Of a stretch of 64,000 nucleotides of DNA, positions 37,161 through 46,558 are shown in pieces. Numbering within the stretch: the first letter of the stretch is position 1; the number at the start of each line of letters is the position of its first letter. The position numbers were made by a program, and so were the translations under genes. This DNA is from Vibrio nigripulchritudo ATCC 27043 (GTDB taxonomy: Bacteria > Pseudomonadota > Gammaproteobacteria > Enterobacterales > Vibrionaceae): positions 17,362 to 81,361 of the forward strand of contig NZ_AFWJ01000024.1 of NCBI RefSeq assembly GCF_000222685.1, read 5' to 3'. The notes beneath the pieces are model-generated. The model was given only the letters and a program-made list of their open reading frames with translations. It did not search any database and was not told where the DNA came from.

Positions 37161-38705
37161 ATGAGCAGTCCTGCCATTGAGTTAAAACTCGTTAATAAGC
37201 GCTTTGGCGCGGTTTGGGCAAACAAAGATATTAATTTTGCTGTCCAGCCGGGCACCATTCACGGCATCGTGGGGGAAAATGGTGCAGGCAAGTCGACTCT
37301 AATGTCGATCTTGTATGGCTTTTACGAAGCAGATTCCGGTTCCATTCATGTGGATGGAAAGCAAGTTGCCATCAAAAATTCTCAAGATGCTATCGATTTG
37401 GGTATCGGTATGGTCCACCAGCACTTTATGTTAGTGGAAACCTTTACCGTGCTTGAAAACATTATGCTTGGGGCGGAAAGTCACAGCCTGATTTCTCACA
37501 GTACAAAAGATGCTGAAAGAGCATTGCATGAAATTGAAACCAAGTATGGTCTGGATGTAGACAACCATGCTTTGGTGTCTGATTTACCTGTAGGTTTACA
37601 GCAGCGTGTAGAGATTCTGAAAGCCCTGTATCGAGGGGCAAGAATCTTGATCTTGGATGAACCCACAGGGGTACTGACTCCGCAAGAAACGGAGCAGTTA
37701 TTCGACATCCTGAAAACCCTGAAAGAGCAGGGCGTGACCATTATTCTTATCACCCATAAGCTGAAAGAAATCATGTCGGTAACCGACAGTGTTTCTGTAA
37801 TGCGAGCAGGTGAAATGGTCGCGCATCGTCAAACATCGGAAACCAACCCTCAAGAGTTGGCAGAGCTGATGGTTGGTCGAAAAGTGCTTCTTAACGTCGA
37901 CAAATCAGAAGCAGCGCCGCAGGAAACACGTATTGAAGTGAACAATGTCAGTTACTTCGATGATCGAGGCGTCAAACGACTCAAAAATCTGAACTTTGAA
38001 GTGAAAGCCGGTGAAATACTGGGCGTTGCTGGGGTATCTGGTAATGGTCAGTCCGAGTTGTTGCACGTTCTGGCTGGTACGTTAGTACCGCAGGAAGGTG
38101 AAACTAAGGTGACTACTTCTCAAGGTTCTAAAACCTTCAGTGCGTCGACATCCCGTGATGCCGCTCTGATGCGTGAACTGAGCATTGGTCATATCCCTGA
38201 AGACCGAATTAAACAAGGCTTAGTGAAAACGATGCCTGCTTCAGAAAACGCGATTTTGGGCTTCCATCATAACGACGAGTATGGAGCGAAGCTTCTTGAT
38301 TTGTCTGCCATCGATGGCGCTACACGCGACATGATGGAACAGTATGATGTCAGACCCGTTGATCCGAATCTTAAAAGCGCTAACTTCTCGGGTGGTAACC
38401 AGCAGAAGCTGATCATTGCTCGTGAAATGCTGAAACATCCAGACGTCATTCTGGTTGGTCAGCCTACCCGTGGGGTAGACATCGGGGCGATTGAGTTTAT
38501 CCATAAAAACATCATTGCAGCTCGAGACAACGGCGCTGCGGTACTTCTCGTTTCGACTGAACTGGACGAAATTATGTCTCTGTCTGATCGCATTATCGTG
38601 ATGGTAGACGGCGAGATTTCCGGTGAAGTAAAAGCAAGTGAAACGGATGAGAAAGGACTTGGTCTGCTGATGGCCAATGCCAGTGCAGAAGGAGAAGTAC
38701 AATGA
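37161..38705 (+). CDS. ABC transporter ATP-binding protein of the BMP/nucleoside system
   Basis: A 514-residue double ATPase typical of ribose/nucleoside-type importers. First cassette: Walker A GENGAGKSTLM, Q-loop MVHQHFMLVE, Walker B LILDEPTGVL. Its signature is SDLPVGLQQRVEILKAL rather than LSGGQ. Second cassette: GVSGNGQSELL as a modified Walker A, signature FSGGNQQKLIIAREM, and LVGQPTRGVDIGA replacing Walker B, which is usual for the family. The end overlaps the first permease start by 4 nt. Confidence 0.93.
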   Translation: MSSPAIELKLVNKRFGAVWANKDINFAVQPGTIHGIVGENGAGKSTLMSILYGFYEADSGSIHVDGKQVAIKNSQDAIDLGIGMVHQHFMLVETFTVLENIMLGAESHSLISHSTKDAERALHEIETKYGLDVDNHALVSDLPVGLQQRVEILKALYRGARILILDEPTGVLTPQETEQLFDILKTLKEQGVTIILITHKLKEIMSVTDSVSVMRAGEMVAHRQTSETNPQELAELMVGRKVLLNVDKSEAAPQETRIEVNNVSYFDDRGVKRLKNLNFEVKAGEILGVAGVSGNGQSELLHVLAGTLVPQEGETKVTTSQGSKTFSASTSRDAALMRELSIGHIPEDRIKQGLVKTMPASENAILGFHHNDEYGAKLLDLSAIDGATRDMMEQYDVRPVDPNLKSANFSGGNQQKLIIAREMLKHPDVILVGQPTRGVDIGAIEFIHKNIIAARDNGAAVLLVSTELDEIMSLSDRIIVMVDGEISGEVKASETDEKGLGLLMANASAEGEVQ

Positions 38706-39799
38706 ACAAAACCGTACCCGCATGGGTAAATGTGGCTTTAGTCCCGTTTCTCCAACTTGTTTTGGCGTTAGTGGTATCAAGCCTTGTGGTTTTATTGGTT
38801 GGTGAAAGCCCGGTAGCGGCTTTCTCGGTAATGATTCAGGGGGCAACCAACCTTGAATACGGTGGTTTGAGCAATACCTTGTATTACTCAACGAACTTTA
38901 TCTTCACTGGCTTGGCGGTTGCAGTAGCATTTCATGCCGGGCTATTCAACATCGGTGGTGAAGGTCAGGCGTATATCGCTGGTTTGGGTATCGGTATTTT
39001 GATGCTGCTACTTGACGGCATCTTGTCGGTTTGGTTAATGGCGCCACTGGCTATTATTGTTGCTGCTGCATTCGGTGCACTATGGGGCGCTGTTCCAGGT
39101 TATCTGCAGGCTAAACGCGGTTCTCACATTGTTGTAACTACGATCATGTTCAACTTTATTGCGTTCTCTGTCATGGGTTACGCCTTGGTGGAACACATCG
39201 CCAAATACGGTGGTAACTCAACGGACTCCCGCTACTTCAACCCAGAAGCCGTATTCCCTAAACTGCACGAATGGGGAGCCGCTCACGGGTTTGAACTGCC
39301 ATTCTCTCTTCTTAACCCGTCTTTACTTATTGCTCTGGTAATGGCTTGGCTGGTTTGGTTGCTGCTTTTCCGTTCTCGTCTGGGTTATGCCATTCGAGTA
39401 GTGGGGCAGAATGCCTCGGCAGCGGAATACGCTGGCATTAATGCCAAGAAGATCATCATTATTGCCATGACCATTTCTGGCGCGCTGGCAGGCATGATGG
39501 CAGTGAATGAAGTGTTTGGTGCGCACAACCGTCTGATTCTGAACTTCACTGGTGGATTTGGCTTTATTGGTATTGCCGTTGCCCTAATGGGGCGTAACCA
39601 TCCGGTAGGAATCATTATCGCTGCAATTCTGTTTGGCGCCCTGTATCAGGGGGGAACAGAGCTCCAGTTTGAAATGCCGAGCCTCAACCCAGAGCTGATC
39701 ATGGTTATTCAGGGTTTGGTGATCTTCTTCACTGGTGCGATGGACAGGTTAATTCGCGAACCTGTTGAAAAACTCTTCACTCGTCAAGCGAAAGCATAG
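38702..39799 (+). CDS. ABC transporter permease (BMP/nucleoside system), subunit 1
   Basis: A 365-residue BPD_transp_2 permease with about 8-10 membrane helices. Family landmarks are FHAGLFNIGGEGQAYIAGLG near residue 80 and the EAA-like stretch VGQNASAAEYAGINAKK, then ALAGMMAVNEVFGAHN. It overlaps the ATPase gene by 4 nt (ATGA) and is followed by the second permease after 11 nt. Forms the membrane channel of the importer. Confidence 0.92.
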   Translation: MNKTVPAWVNVALVPFLQLVLALVVSSLVVLLVGESPVAAFSVMIQGATNLEYGGLSNTLYYSTNFIFTGLAVAVAFHAGLFNIGGEGQAYIAGLGIGILMLLLDGILSVWLMAPLAIIVAAAFGALWGAVPGYLQAKRGSHIVVTTIMFNFIAFSVMGYALVEHIAKYGGNSTDSRYFNPEAVFPKLHEWGAAHGFELPFSLLNPSLLIALVMAWLVWLLLFRSRLGYAIRVVGQNASAAEYAGINAKKIIIIAMTISGALAGMMAVNEVFGAHNRLILNFTGGFGFIGIAVALMGRNHPVGIIIAAILFGALYQGGTELQFEMPSLNPELIMVIQGLVIFFTGAMDRLIREPVEKLFTRQAKA

Positions 39800-39810
39800 G
39801 AGGTGCGACG

Positions 39811-40785
39811 ATGGAAATATTTAACTGGCTATTGTCCACTTTCGATTCAACCATTCGTTTGGCTATTCCGCTTATTTTTGCTGCGATGGCAGGGATATTC
39901 TCGGAACGTTCTGGTATTGCCGACATCGGTCTTGAAGGCAAAATGCTGTTTTCTGCCTTTGTTGCAGCGGCAACCGCCTATGCCGTTGGTTCTCCTTGGT
40001 TAGGCTTGCTAGCAGGTATTGCTGCATCCGTTTTGCTGTCTTTGGTGCATGGCTACGCTTCAATCGTTCAGAAAGGGGACCAGATCATTTCAGGGCTGGC
40101 GATTAACTTCTTTGCCTCCGGTATGACGATTACGCTTGGGCATGCGTGGTTCTCACGCGGTGGTCAGACGCCGACTTTGTTAAATGAGCAGCGTTTCTTA
40201 CCCATCGACCTGCCTGGTGCAGAGTGGTTAGGTGAAAACATCCCTGTTCTTGGACCTATTTACTCAGAGCTGATTTCTGGTCACAACATTCTGGTTTACC
40301 TTGCGTTTGTTGCTGTGTTTGCGACTTGGTGGGTGTTATTCAGAACTCGATTTGGGCTTCGTGTCCGTGCGGTAGGTGAAGAGCCTAACGCGGTAGATAC
40401 AGCAGGTATCTCTGTGTACTCTCTGCGTTTTCGTGCAGTTATGGTAACCGGTGTGCTATGTGGACTTGCTGGTGCGTACCTTTCTACTGCCCAGAATGCA
40501 GGGTTTGGTAAAGAGATGACCGCTGGTCAGGGCTATATCGCGCTGGCAGCCGTTATCTTCGGTAAATGGCATCCGAAAGCGGCATTCTTTGCCTGTCTGC
40601 TGTTTGGATTCCTGTCTGCCCTTGAAACACGTATGCAAGGTGTCGAAGTACCGTTAGTTGGTGTTCTTCCAACTCAGGTGTTCTCTGCTCTGCCATACGT
40701 ACTTACCGTGGTTCTTCTTGCTGGCTTTATTGGCAAGGCTATCGCACCTAAAGCGATTGCTAAGCCATACACTAAAGAACGTTAA
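39811..40785 (+). CDS. ABC transporter permease (BMP/nucleoside system), subunit 2
   Basis: A 324-residue permease paired with the one before it. It has RLAIPLIFAAMAGIFSERSG at the N-terminus, DIGLEGKMLFSAF, and the coupling-loop sequence RVRAVGEEPNAVDTAGISV. AGGAGGTGCG precedes its ATG. The operon of ATPase and two permeases ends at a terminator just downstream. Substrate is inferred from the BMP binding protein and from the nearby purine kinase gene gsk. Confidence 0.92.
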   Translation: MEIFNWLLSTFDSTIRLAIPLIFAAMAGIFSERSGIADIGLEGKMLFSAFVAAATAYAVGSPWLGLLAGIAASVLLSLVHGYASIVQKGDQIISGLAINFFASGMTITLGHAWFSRGGQTPTLLNEQRFLPIDLPGAEWLGENIPVLGPIYSELISGHNILVYLAFVAVFATWWVLFRTRFGLRVRAVGEEPNAVDTAGISVYSLRFRAVMVTGVLCGLAGAYLSTAQNAGFGKEMTAGQGYIALAAVIFGKWHPKAAFFACLLFGFLSALETRMQGVEVPLVGVLPTQVFSALPYVLTVVLLAGFIGKAIAPKAIAKPYTKER

Positions 40786-40806
40786 TCACAGTAAATCAAC
40801 CCTTTC

Positions 40807-40840
40807 AAAAACCAGTAGGTTCGCGCTTGCTGGTTTTTTT
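40807..40840 (+). terminator. Rho-independent terminator after the BMP importer operon
   Basis: AAAAACCAG (40807-40815) pairs with CTGGTTTTT, which continues as a run of seven T to 40840; 22 nt after the permease stop. Confidence 0.85.
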
Positions 40841-40921
40841 ACATGTAAATCTTAGTAAAAGTACTCGGCTCTTCGGTTATTTGTCCTATAACTAATTCAA
40901 GGGAAATGACCGAGGCGAAGT

Positions 40922-42457
40922 ATGAGGACAATACGAAATCTGCCCCTGCTACTTGTTGTTTTGGCGAGTGCATTCATCCATTCGGCACAAGCCAGTGATG
41001 ACGACAAAACCCATTTTCAGGTTTTGCTTTCAGCAACATTTGGTCCAACTCAGAGTGATTTCAATGAACTGAAAAAACTGGGACAGTCAGAATGGATTGA
41101 TCTGCAGATCAGTCAGACTCCCACCTATCATTACCCACGGTTTTCTAACTCGACAGCTTTTGAAAAACAGGCGAGGCGTGAGTACGTATGGTGGCAGGTT
41201 GTCACCGAATCGCCTGATCAATTGCGTCAACGTAGCGCATTCGCTCTCAGTCAGATTTTTGTTGTCTCTCGGTTTGGGGGATTAGGGCGTTATCCAGATT
41301 CACTCGCAAGCTATTACGATGTCTTGGTAAAACACGCTTTCGGCAATTTCCGGGATTTACTGCAAGAGGTGACATTACACCCCGCAATGGGTAAATATCT
41401 TTCCATGATGGGAAGCAAAAAAGCCAACCCTGAAAAAGGGCGCTTTCCGGATGAAAACTACGCCAGAGAAGTGATGCAGCTTTTTACGCTCGGTTTATAT
41501 CAGCTTAACCCTGATGGCAGCGTGAAAAGAAATGCCGGAGAGCCGATCCCAGCTTATAGCCAGAATGATGTTGAAGAGCTGGCGAGAATTCTGACAGGCT
41601 GGACCCGCAGTGAAAAATCGCTAGTTAAGCCAATGAAAAACAATGGCAATCATCATGATTACGAGACTAAGCGGTTTATGGGGTATGCGTTTAAAGCCTG
41701 GCAAACCCCAAAACAAGATCTCGAACAGGCACTGGACATTCTCTTTCATCACCCAAATCTGCCGCCCCACATATCCCGTTTATTGATTCAAAGACTGACG
41801 TCTTCAAACCCTTCACCACAGTACATTGAGCGCGTAGCCAACGTATTTGTTAACAATGGCATGGGCATTCGAGGAGATTTGTCTGCGGTGTTTAAAGCCA
41901 TTCTTATGGACCCGGAAGCCTATAGCGAACAGTCCATCAAAGTTAAAGAGCCTTTACTTGCCATGACTCAGTTATACCGGGCATTTCCACCCCAGAACAA
42001 ACAGGAAGTGGATGTTCGACGGGTATACCGTGTGACGCAACAGGGACCGCTTCGTTCGCCTTCGGTATTCAATTTCTATTCTCCCGATTATCAGCCAACA
42101 GGGGATTTGGCACAACATAACCTTGTCGCGCCGGAATTGGCTCTGATGAACTGGAACAGTTACACCGAGATGGTCAACATCATGTTGTCTTACCTTGTGC
42201 AATCCAACAAAAATGCACCTACCGCAAACATGCAAGGCTGGCTGGATCTGACCAGCCAGCCGAAGTCACTGGCTTCAGCGCTCGATTTCGTGTTACTTGG
42301 CGGAACCATGTCTAAGGAAATGAAAAATATTCTGGTCATTCATTCTGCCAAGTACGGGAATGTGAAAGGCACACGTAAGCAAAAGCGTCTGCTTCAGGAA
42401 TTGCTTTATCTGACTCTCACCAGTGATGAATATTTTGTTCAGGGAGGTTTGAAATGA
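40922..42457 (+). CDS. Exported DUF1800 protein
   Basis: A 511-residue protein with a signal peptide (cleaved near SAQA-SDDD). The DUF1800 family is widespread but functionally unassigned. Characteristic stretches are LLSATFGPTQSDFNEL, REYVWWQVV, NYAREVMQLFTLGLYQL, EELARILTGWT and RSPSVFNFYSPDYQP. It overlaps the following DUF1501 gene by 4 nt; these two families almost always occur together, implying a joint complex or pathway. The SLLRSS-type output cannot be guessed from sequence. Confidence 0.88.
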   Translation: MRTIRNLPLLLVVLASAFIHSAQASDDDKTHFQVLLSATFGPTQSDFNELKKLGQSEWIDLQISQTPTYHYPRFSNSTAFEKQARREYVWWQVVTESPDQLRQRSAFALSQIFVVSRFGGLGRYPDSLASYYDVLVKHAFGNFRDLLQEVTLHPAMGKYLSMMGSKKANPEKGRFPDENYAREVMQLFTLGLYQLNPDGSVKRNAGEPIPAYSQNDVEELARILTGWTRSEKSLVKPMKNNGNHHDYETKRFMGYAFKAWQTPKQDLEQALDILFHHPNLPPHISRLLIQRLTSSNPSPQYIERVANVFVNNGMGIRGDLSAVFKAILMDPEAYSEQSIKVKEPLLAMTQLYRAFPPQNKQEVDVRRVYRVTQQGPLRSPSVFNFYSPDYQPTGDLAQHNLVAPELALMNWNSYTEMVNIMLSYLVQSNKNAPTANMQGWLDLTSQPKSLASALDFVLLGGTMSKEMKNILVIHSAKYGNVKGTRKQKRLLQELLYLTLTSDEYFVQGGLK

Positions 42458-43788
42458 AGCTTAACCGCCGCCAGTTTTTACGCTCTGCATCCGTTTTATC
42501 TTTCCCTGCGCTATTGAATTCTCCTTTGGTAATGGGGGCGCATGGAGACGACAACAAAGACTTTAAAGCATTGGTTTGCATCTACCTTGCTGGCGGAAAC
42601 GATGGTTTTAACACTGTTATCCCAACCGACGAGAAACACTATCTACAATACCAGAAGGCGCGTTCCGATCTTGCTTTAGAACGCAATGAAATTTTGCCGA
42701 TTGATTTAAAGGTGAAAGATCGAGAAGGAGAAGCCGTCAGTTTAGGGTTACACCCAGCCATGCCTGAACTTCAAAAGCTTTTCCAGAAGGGCAAAGGTAA
42801 CGTGGTACTTAACTCTGGGATTCTACGAGAGCCTCTGAGCAAGCAAAGCATCAACAATGGTCAGTCACTGCCCCCGCAGCTGTTTTCTCATAATTCACAG
42901 GCGGGGGAATGGATGAAAGGTGCTGTCGGGCTAAGTAATGCCTATGGCTGGGCAGGTCGTATGCTGGATGTTCTTGAATTGGGCGGGAAGATAGAACCTT
43001 CTTTCAGCTTGGGCAGAGAAACGTACTGGCTTCGGGCACAGCAAGTTCAGCAGAACGTCATCAAGATCGGCAAGATTACCAAGCTGAGAATGCTAGATAA
43101 AAACAGGCGTACCCGACAAAGCTTTATTGCCATGAATGACAAGTCACCAGAAAGCCCTTTTCATCAGTACCTTTCAGATGTAAAAGGGCAGGCTCTGGAA
43201 AAAAGCGAGTATCTATCTGAGCAGCTTGCCCCAATTGCCGATTCAGAATCGCTGCTCAGTATAGGAACATTGGGTCCCCAACTTAACTCAGCTCTGAAGT
43301 TGATAAGGCTCGCCCCCAATTTTAGCCACTCAAGGCAGACAATATTTGTTCGTCTGAACGGTTTCGATACTCATGATGACCAGCTAGAAAGGCATCCAGC
43401 ATTGCTCAAAGAATTGAGTCAGGGTATTGCGCAGTTTTATGCTGAGTTAGAAAAACTGGGACTCGATTCGAAGGTGACGACATTTACTATGTCTGATTTC
43501 GGTCGAAGAATTGCGGCAAATGGAAAAGGTTCTGATCACGGGTGGGGAAGTCATCAACTGATAGTGGGTGGCAGTGTACAAACAGAGAATGCTATTGGTG
43601 TGTATCCAGACATCTCCCTAAAAGGTGCAGATGATCTTGGGGTTGGACGTATCATACCAACTTTATCGAACGATCAGGTAGGAGCAACTCTGGCTAAGTG
43701 GATGGGCGTCACTGGAACTGGGCTGGATTATGTCTTTCCTAATCTCAAAAATTTTGCTCAACATGAACTACAATTCTTTAAATCCTGA
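42454..43788 (+). CDS. Tat-exported DUF1501 protein
   Basis: A 444-residue protein with a twin-arginine signal (NRRQFLRSASVLSF). The DUF1501 family is related to sulfatase/phosphatase-fold proteins; here I see CIYLAGGNDGFNTVIP near the N-terminus, VRLNGFDTHDDQ, FTMSDFGRRIAANG, and DHGWGSHQLIVGG, all family hallmarks. It overlaps the DUF1800 gene. Exact activity is unknown. No terminator is evident after it. Confidence 0.88.
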   Translation: MKLNRRQFLRSASVLSFPALLNSPLVMGAHGDDNKDFKALVCIYLAGGNDGFNTVIPTDEKHYLQYQKARSDLALERNEILPIDLKVKDREGEAVSLGLHPAMPELQKLFQKGKGNVVLNSGILREPLSKQSINNGQSLPPQLFSHNSQAGEWMKGAVGLSNAYGWAGRMLDVLELGGKIEPSFSLGRETYWLRAQQVQQNVIKIGKITKLRMLDKNRRTRQSFIAMNDKSPESPFHQYLSDVKGQALEKSEYLSEQLAPIADSESLLSIGTLGPQLNSALKLIRLAPNFSHSRQTIFVRLNGFDTHDDQLERHPALLKELSQGIAQFYAELEKLGLDSKVTTFTMSDFGRRIAANGKGSDHGWGSHQLIVGGSVQTENAIGVYPDISLKGADDLGVGRIIPTLSNDQVGATLAKWMGVTGTGLDYVFPNLKNFAQHELQFFKS

Positions 43789-43876
43789 TGCGCAAATTGT
43801 GCGTCTGTAACCGTCAAAGCCACTAAATCAAACGATGTAAACGAAGTACAAACAGGGGTTTATGCTATATATCCAC

Positions 43877-43892
43877 AAGCAAACGTTTGCCT
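43877..43892. promoter_or_regulatory. PurR-like operator upstream of gsk
   Basis: AAGCAAACGTTTGCCT contains the perfect palindrome GCAAACGTTTGC, the core of the PurR box (consensus ACGCAAACGTTTGCGT). It lies about 80 nt upstream of the gsk start, a normal operator distance, and gsk is a purine salvage gene. Confidence 0.7.
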
Positions 43893-43971
43893 TTTTGGGG
43901 CTTATTGCCGCGTATATACAGGCGAGCTACAATCGCGCTCCCGACTTGTCCCTTAAAAAGTTTTATTTACT

Positions 43972-45276
43972 ATGAAGTTTCCCGGTCAAAGAAAATCCAA
44001 ACATTATTTCCCTGTGCACGCGCGTGATCCACTCGTTACTCAAGCACAGGAAAGCAAGAAAATGGCTCGTACTCACATCGTTGGTATCGACCAGACTCTG
44101 GTGGATATTGAAGCGAAAGTGAGCGATGAATTCATTGAGAAATTTGCACTGAGTAAGGGACACTCACTGGTTATCGATGATGAAACGGCTGAAAACCTCT
44201 ATAACGAACTGAAAGATCAGGGGCTGGTCACCAATGAATTTGCTGGTGGCACTATCGGTAACACTCTGCACAACTATTCGGTTTTAGCTGACGATAAATC
44301 AATCCTGCTTGGAGTGATGAGTCAGGACATCAAAATTGGCAGCTACGGCTACCGCTATCTTTGCAATACTTCAAGCCGAATGGACCTAAACTACCTGCAG
44401 GGTGTAGACGGCGCTATCGGTCGCTGTTTTGCACTTATTAGTGAAGATGGCGAACGTACTTTCGCAATCAGTGAAGGTCACATGAACCAACTGAAACCGG
44501 AAAGCATACCCGAGAACATTTTCCAGAAAGCTTCTGCGCTAGTTCTTACCGCTTATCTGGTTCGTTGTAAACCGGGTGATCCAATGCCGGAAGCGACAAT
44601 GCAGGCTATCCAGTATGCGAAGAAATACGATGTGCCAGTCGTTCTAACCCTGGGCACTAAATATGTGATTCAGGATGATCCTACTTTCTGGCAGGAATTT
44701 TTGGCTGAGCACGTCAGCGTTGTTGCCATGAATGAAGATGAAGCTGAAGCACTGACGGGGGAAAGTGACCCGCTTTTAGCTTCGGACAAGACTCTGGAAT
44801 GGGTGGATCTGGTTCTGTGTACTGCAGGTCCCGTTGGGCTTTACATGGCAGGGTTTGCTGAAGATACTGCAAAGCGTGAAACCTCATTGCCACTTCTTCC
44901 TGGTGCAATTGCGGAGTTTAACCGTTACGAATTCAGCCGCCCGGTACGCAAAGCGAATACTGATAACCCAGTCAAAGTTTATTCTCACATCGCTCCTTAC
45001 ATGGGTGGTCCAGAGAAAATTAAGAACACCAATGGTGCCGGAGACGCGGCGTTGTCTGCGTTGCTTCATGATATGGCAGCAAATCGTTACCACAAGGAGA
45101 ACGTGCCCAATTCAAGCAAGCACCAGTACCCTTATCTGACGTATTCATCGTTCTCACAAGTGTGCAAATATTCCAATCGCGCCAGTTACGAAGTACTGGT
45201 TCAGCATTCACCTCGTCTTTCACGAGGTTTACCAGAGCGTGAAGACAGCTTAGAAGAAGCATACTGGGAAAGGTAA
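43972..45276 (+). CDS. gsk: Inosine-guanosine kinase
   Basis: A 434-residue PfkB-family kinase that phosphorylates inosine and guanosine to their monophosphates in purine salvage. The N-terminus (MKFPGQRKSKHYFPVHARDP) matches E. coli Gsk closely, which fixes the start despite a weak ribosome site. Other Gsk landmarks are GIDQTLVDIEAKV, FAGGTIGNTLHNYSVLADD, SRMDLNYLQGVDG and the catalytic loop NTNGAGDAALSALLHD. A PurR-like box lies upstream and a terminator follows. Together with the BMP importer upstream and udp later, it points to nucleoside salvage. Confidence 0.96.
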   Translation: MKFPGQRKSKHYFPVHARDPLVTQAQESKKMARTHIVGIDQTLVDIEAKVSDEFIEKFALSKGHSLVIDDETAENLYNELKDQGLVTNEFAGGTIGNTLHNYSVLADDKSILLGVMSQDIKIGSYGYRYLCNTSSRMDLNYLQGVDGAIGRCFALISEDGERTFAISEGHMNQLKPESIPENIFQKASALVLTAYLVRCKPGDPMPEATMQAIQYAKKYDVPVVLTLGTKYVIQDDPTFWQEFLAEHVSVVAMNEDEAEALTGESDPLLASDKTLEWVDLVLCTAGPVGLYMAGFAEDTAKRETSLPLLPGAIAEFNRYEFSRPVRKANTDNPVKVYSHIAPYMGGPEKIKNTNGAGDAALSALLHDMAANRYHKENVPNSSKHQYPYLTYSSFSQVCKYSNRASYEVLVQHSPRLSRGLPEREDSLEEAYWER

Positions 45277-45299
45277 ATTGCCTTTTATACCCATACGAT

Positions 45300-45324
45300 A
45301 GCCGCCTGAAAAGGCGGCTTTTTT
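45300..45324 (+). terminator. Rho-independent terminator after gsk
   Basis: GCCGCC-TGAAAA-GGCGGC stem-loop followed by six T, 24 nt after the gsk stop. Confidence 0.9.
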
Positions 45325-45394
45325 GTGCGCTTAAGCCCGATTTATTTTCTCCCTAGCGGTTGAATCTATGCCATGATTAATAGGACGTTGTTAA

Positions 45395-45661
45395 ATGGAA
45401 GAACTTATGATCAGCTGTGACAAGTACGACTTTATTGAACTGGCTTGTGTGTTCAAATTCAAAGTGACTTTAGAAATGTTAAATGGAGAAACAGAAGAAG
45501 GCGTTGCTACAAGCACAAAAATAGGTGCCGACCGCATTGAGTATCTGGTTTTAAGTCATCTGGACAAAGATGAATCTTTTGTTCCGATGGATCAAATCCG
45601 AACCATGACGGCTAAAACACCCAATCCACACTTCACGACAATTCACATTAACAATAATTAA
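45395..45661 (+). CDS. rof: Rof-like Rho-binding antiterminator
   Basis: An 88-residue Sm-like small protein similar to E. coli Rof (YaeO), which binds Rho and inhibits termination. Matches are ISCDKYDFIELAC at the start, a middle LEMLNGETEEGVA strand and the YLVLS strand followed by the DQIRTMT segment. An ATG at 45407 is also possible. It stands alone between gsk and a two-component pair. Confidence 0.85.
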   Translation: MEELMISCDKYDFIELACVFKFKVTLEMLNGETEEGVATSTKIGADRIEYLVLSHLDKDESFVPMDQIRTMTAKTPNPHFTTIHINNN

Positions 45662-45883
45662 TCCAATCTTCATCGCAGTTGGCTAACCTTTCTTGATTTT
45701 TTTATTTTAATAAATTCAAACGGTTAAATTATGTTTTTGGATGGGAAATATACTAAACCTTAATGTATTACTAACTTCACCTTTTCACATATCTAATTCA
45801 CCCCGCATTTTTGTTCTTCTACAAAGTTTTATCGTTACCCCTTTGATAGTATTCGCTTTGTTGAGTATTTGAAGGGTAACTGT

Positions 45884-46558
45884 ATGAAAATTCTGGTGAT
45901 AGAGGACGATGCCACCACAAGAGAATTTGTTTCTAAAGGGCTGAAAGAGCATGGCTACATCGTTGATGAAGCCGCTGACGGTCAGGATGGTTTGATGATG
46001 GCAGTAAGCTGCGACTATCAGATGATCATTTTAGACAGAATGTTACCGGGTCTGGATGGAATGAAAGTACTTGCCGCGTTAAGAGCCGCTGAAGTACAGG
46101 TTCCTGTGCTGATTCTAAGCGCCATGGATAGCGTGGAAGATCGGGTAAGTGGCTTACAGGCGGGGAGTGACGATTACCTCACCAAGCCTTTTGCCCTTGC
46201 CGAGTTAATCGCAAGAACAGACATCATAGTCCGCCGCCATAAACCAACAACTCAGATTGTCAGTAGTCTGGAGTACGCAGGCTTAAAACTGGATTTGAAA
46301 GCACACAAGGTCAGCTACGAAGGGACCGAACTCCACTTACAGCCCAAAGAGTTTCAGCTTTTGCAGTACTTCCTTGAGCACGAAGAGCAGGTGATCTCCA
46401 GAATGCGCTTGTTTGAGGCGATATGGAACTATCATTTTGATCCCCGCACCAATGTGATTGATGTTCACATTGCCAACTTAAGGAAAAAGCTCGATGAGGT
46501 AGGGGGAACTAACCTGCTGCATACGGTTCGTGGGGCCGGTTATGTCCTTCGCTGTTAA
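45884..46558 (+). CDS. OmpR-family response regulator
   Basis: A 224-residue regulator from ATG 45884 (GAAGGGTAAC upstream; the upstream in-frame start is less good). The receiver has Asp51 (IILDRMLPGLDG), the acidic pair IEDD and KPF lysine. The C-terminal winged helix has LQPKEFQLLQYFLEH, IDVHIANLRKKL and VRGAGYVL. It overlaps the kinase gene by 17 nt, so the two form a pair. The stimulus is unknown; sequence resembles the CusR/QseB side of the family. Confidence 0.92.
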   Translation: MKILVIEDDATTREFVSKGLKEHGYIVDEAADGQDGLMMAVSCDYQMIILDRMLPGLDGMKVLAALRAAEVQVPVLILSAMDSVEDRVSGLQAGSDDYLTKPFALAELIARTDIIVRRHKPTTQIVSSLEYAGLKLDLKAHKVSYEGTELHLQPKEFQLLQYFLEHEEQVISRMRLFEAIWNYHFDPRTNVIDVHIANLRKKLDEVGGTNLLHTVRGAGYVLRC

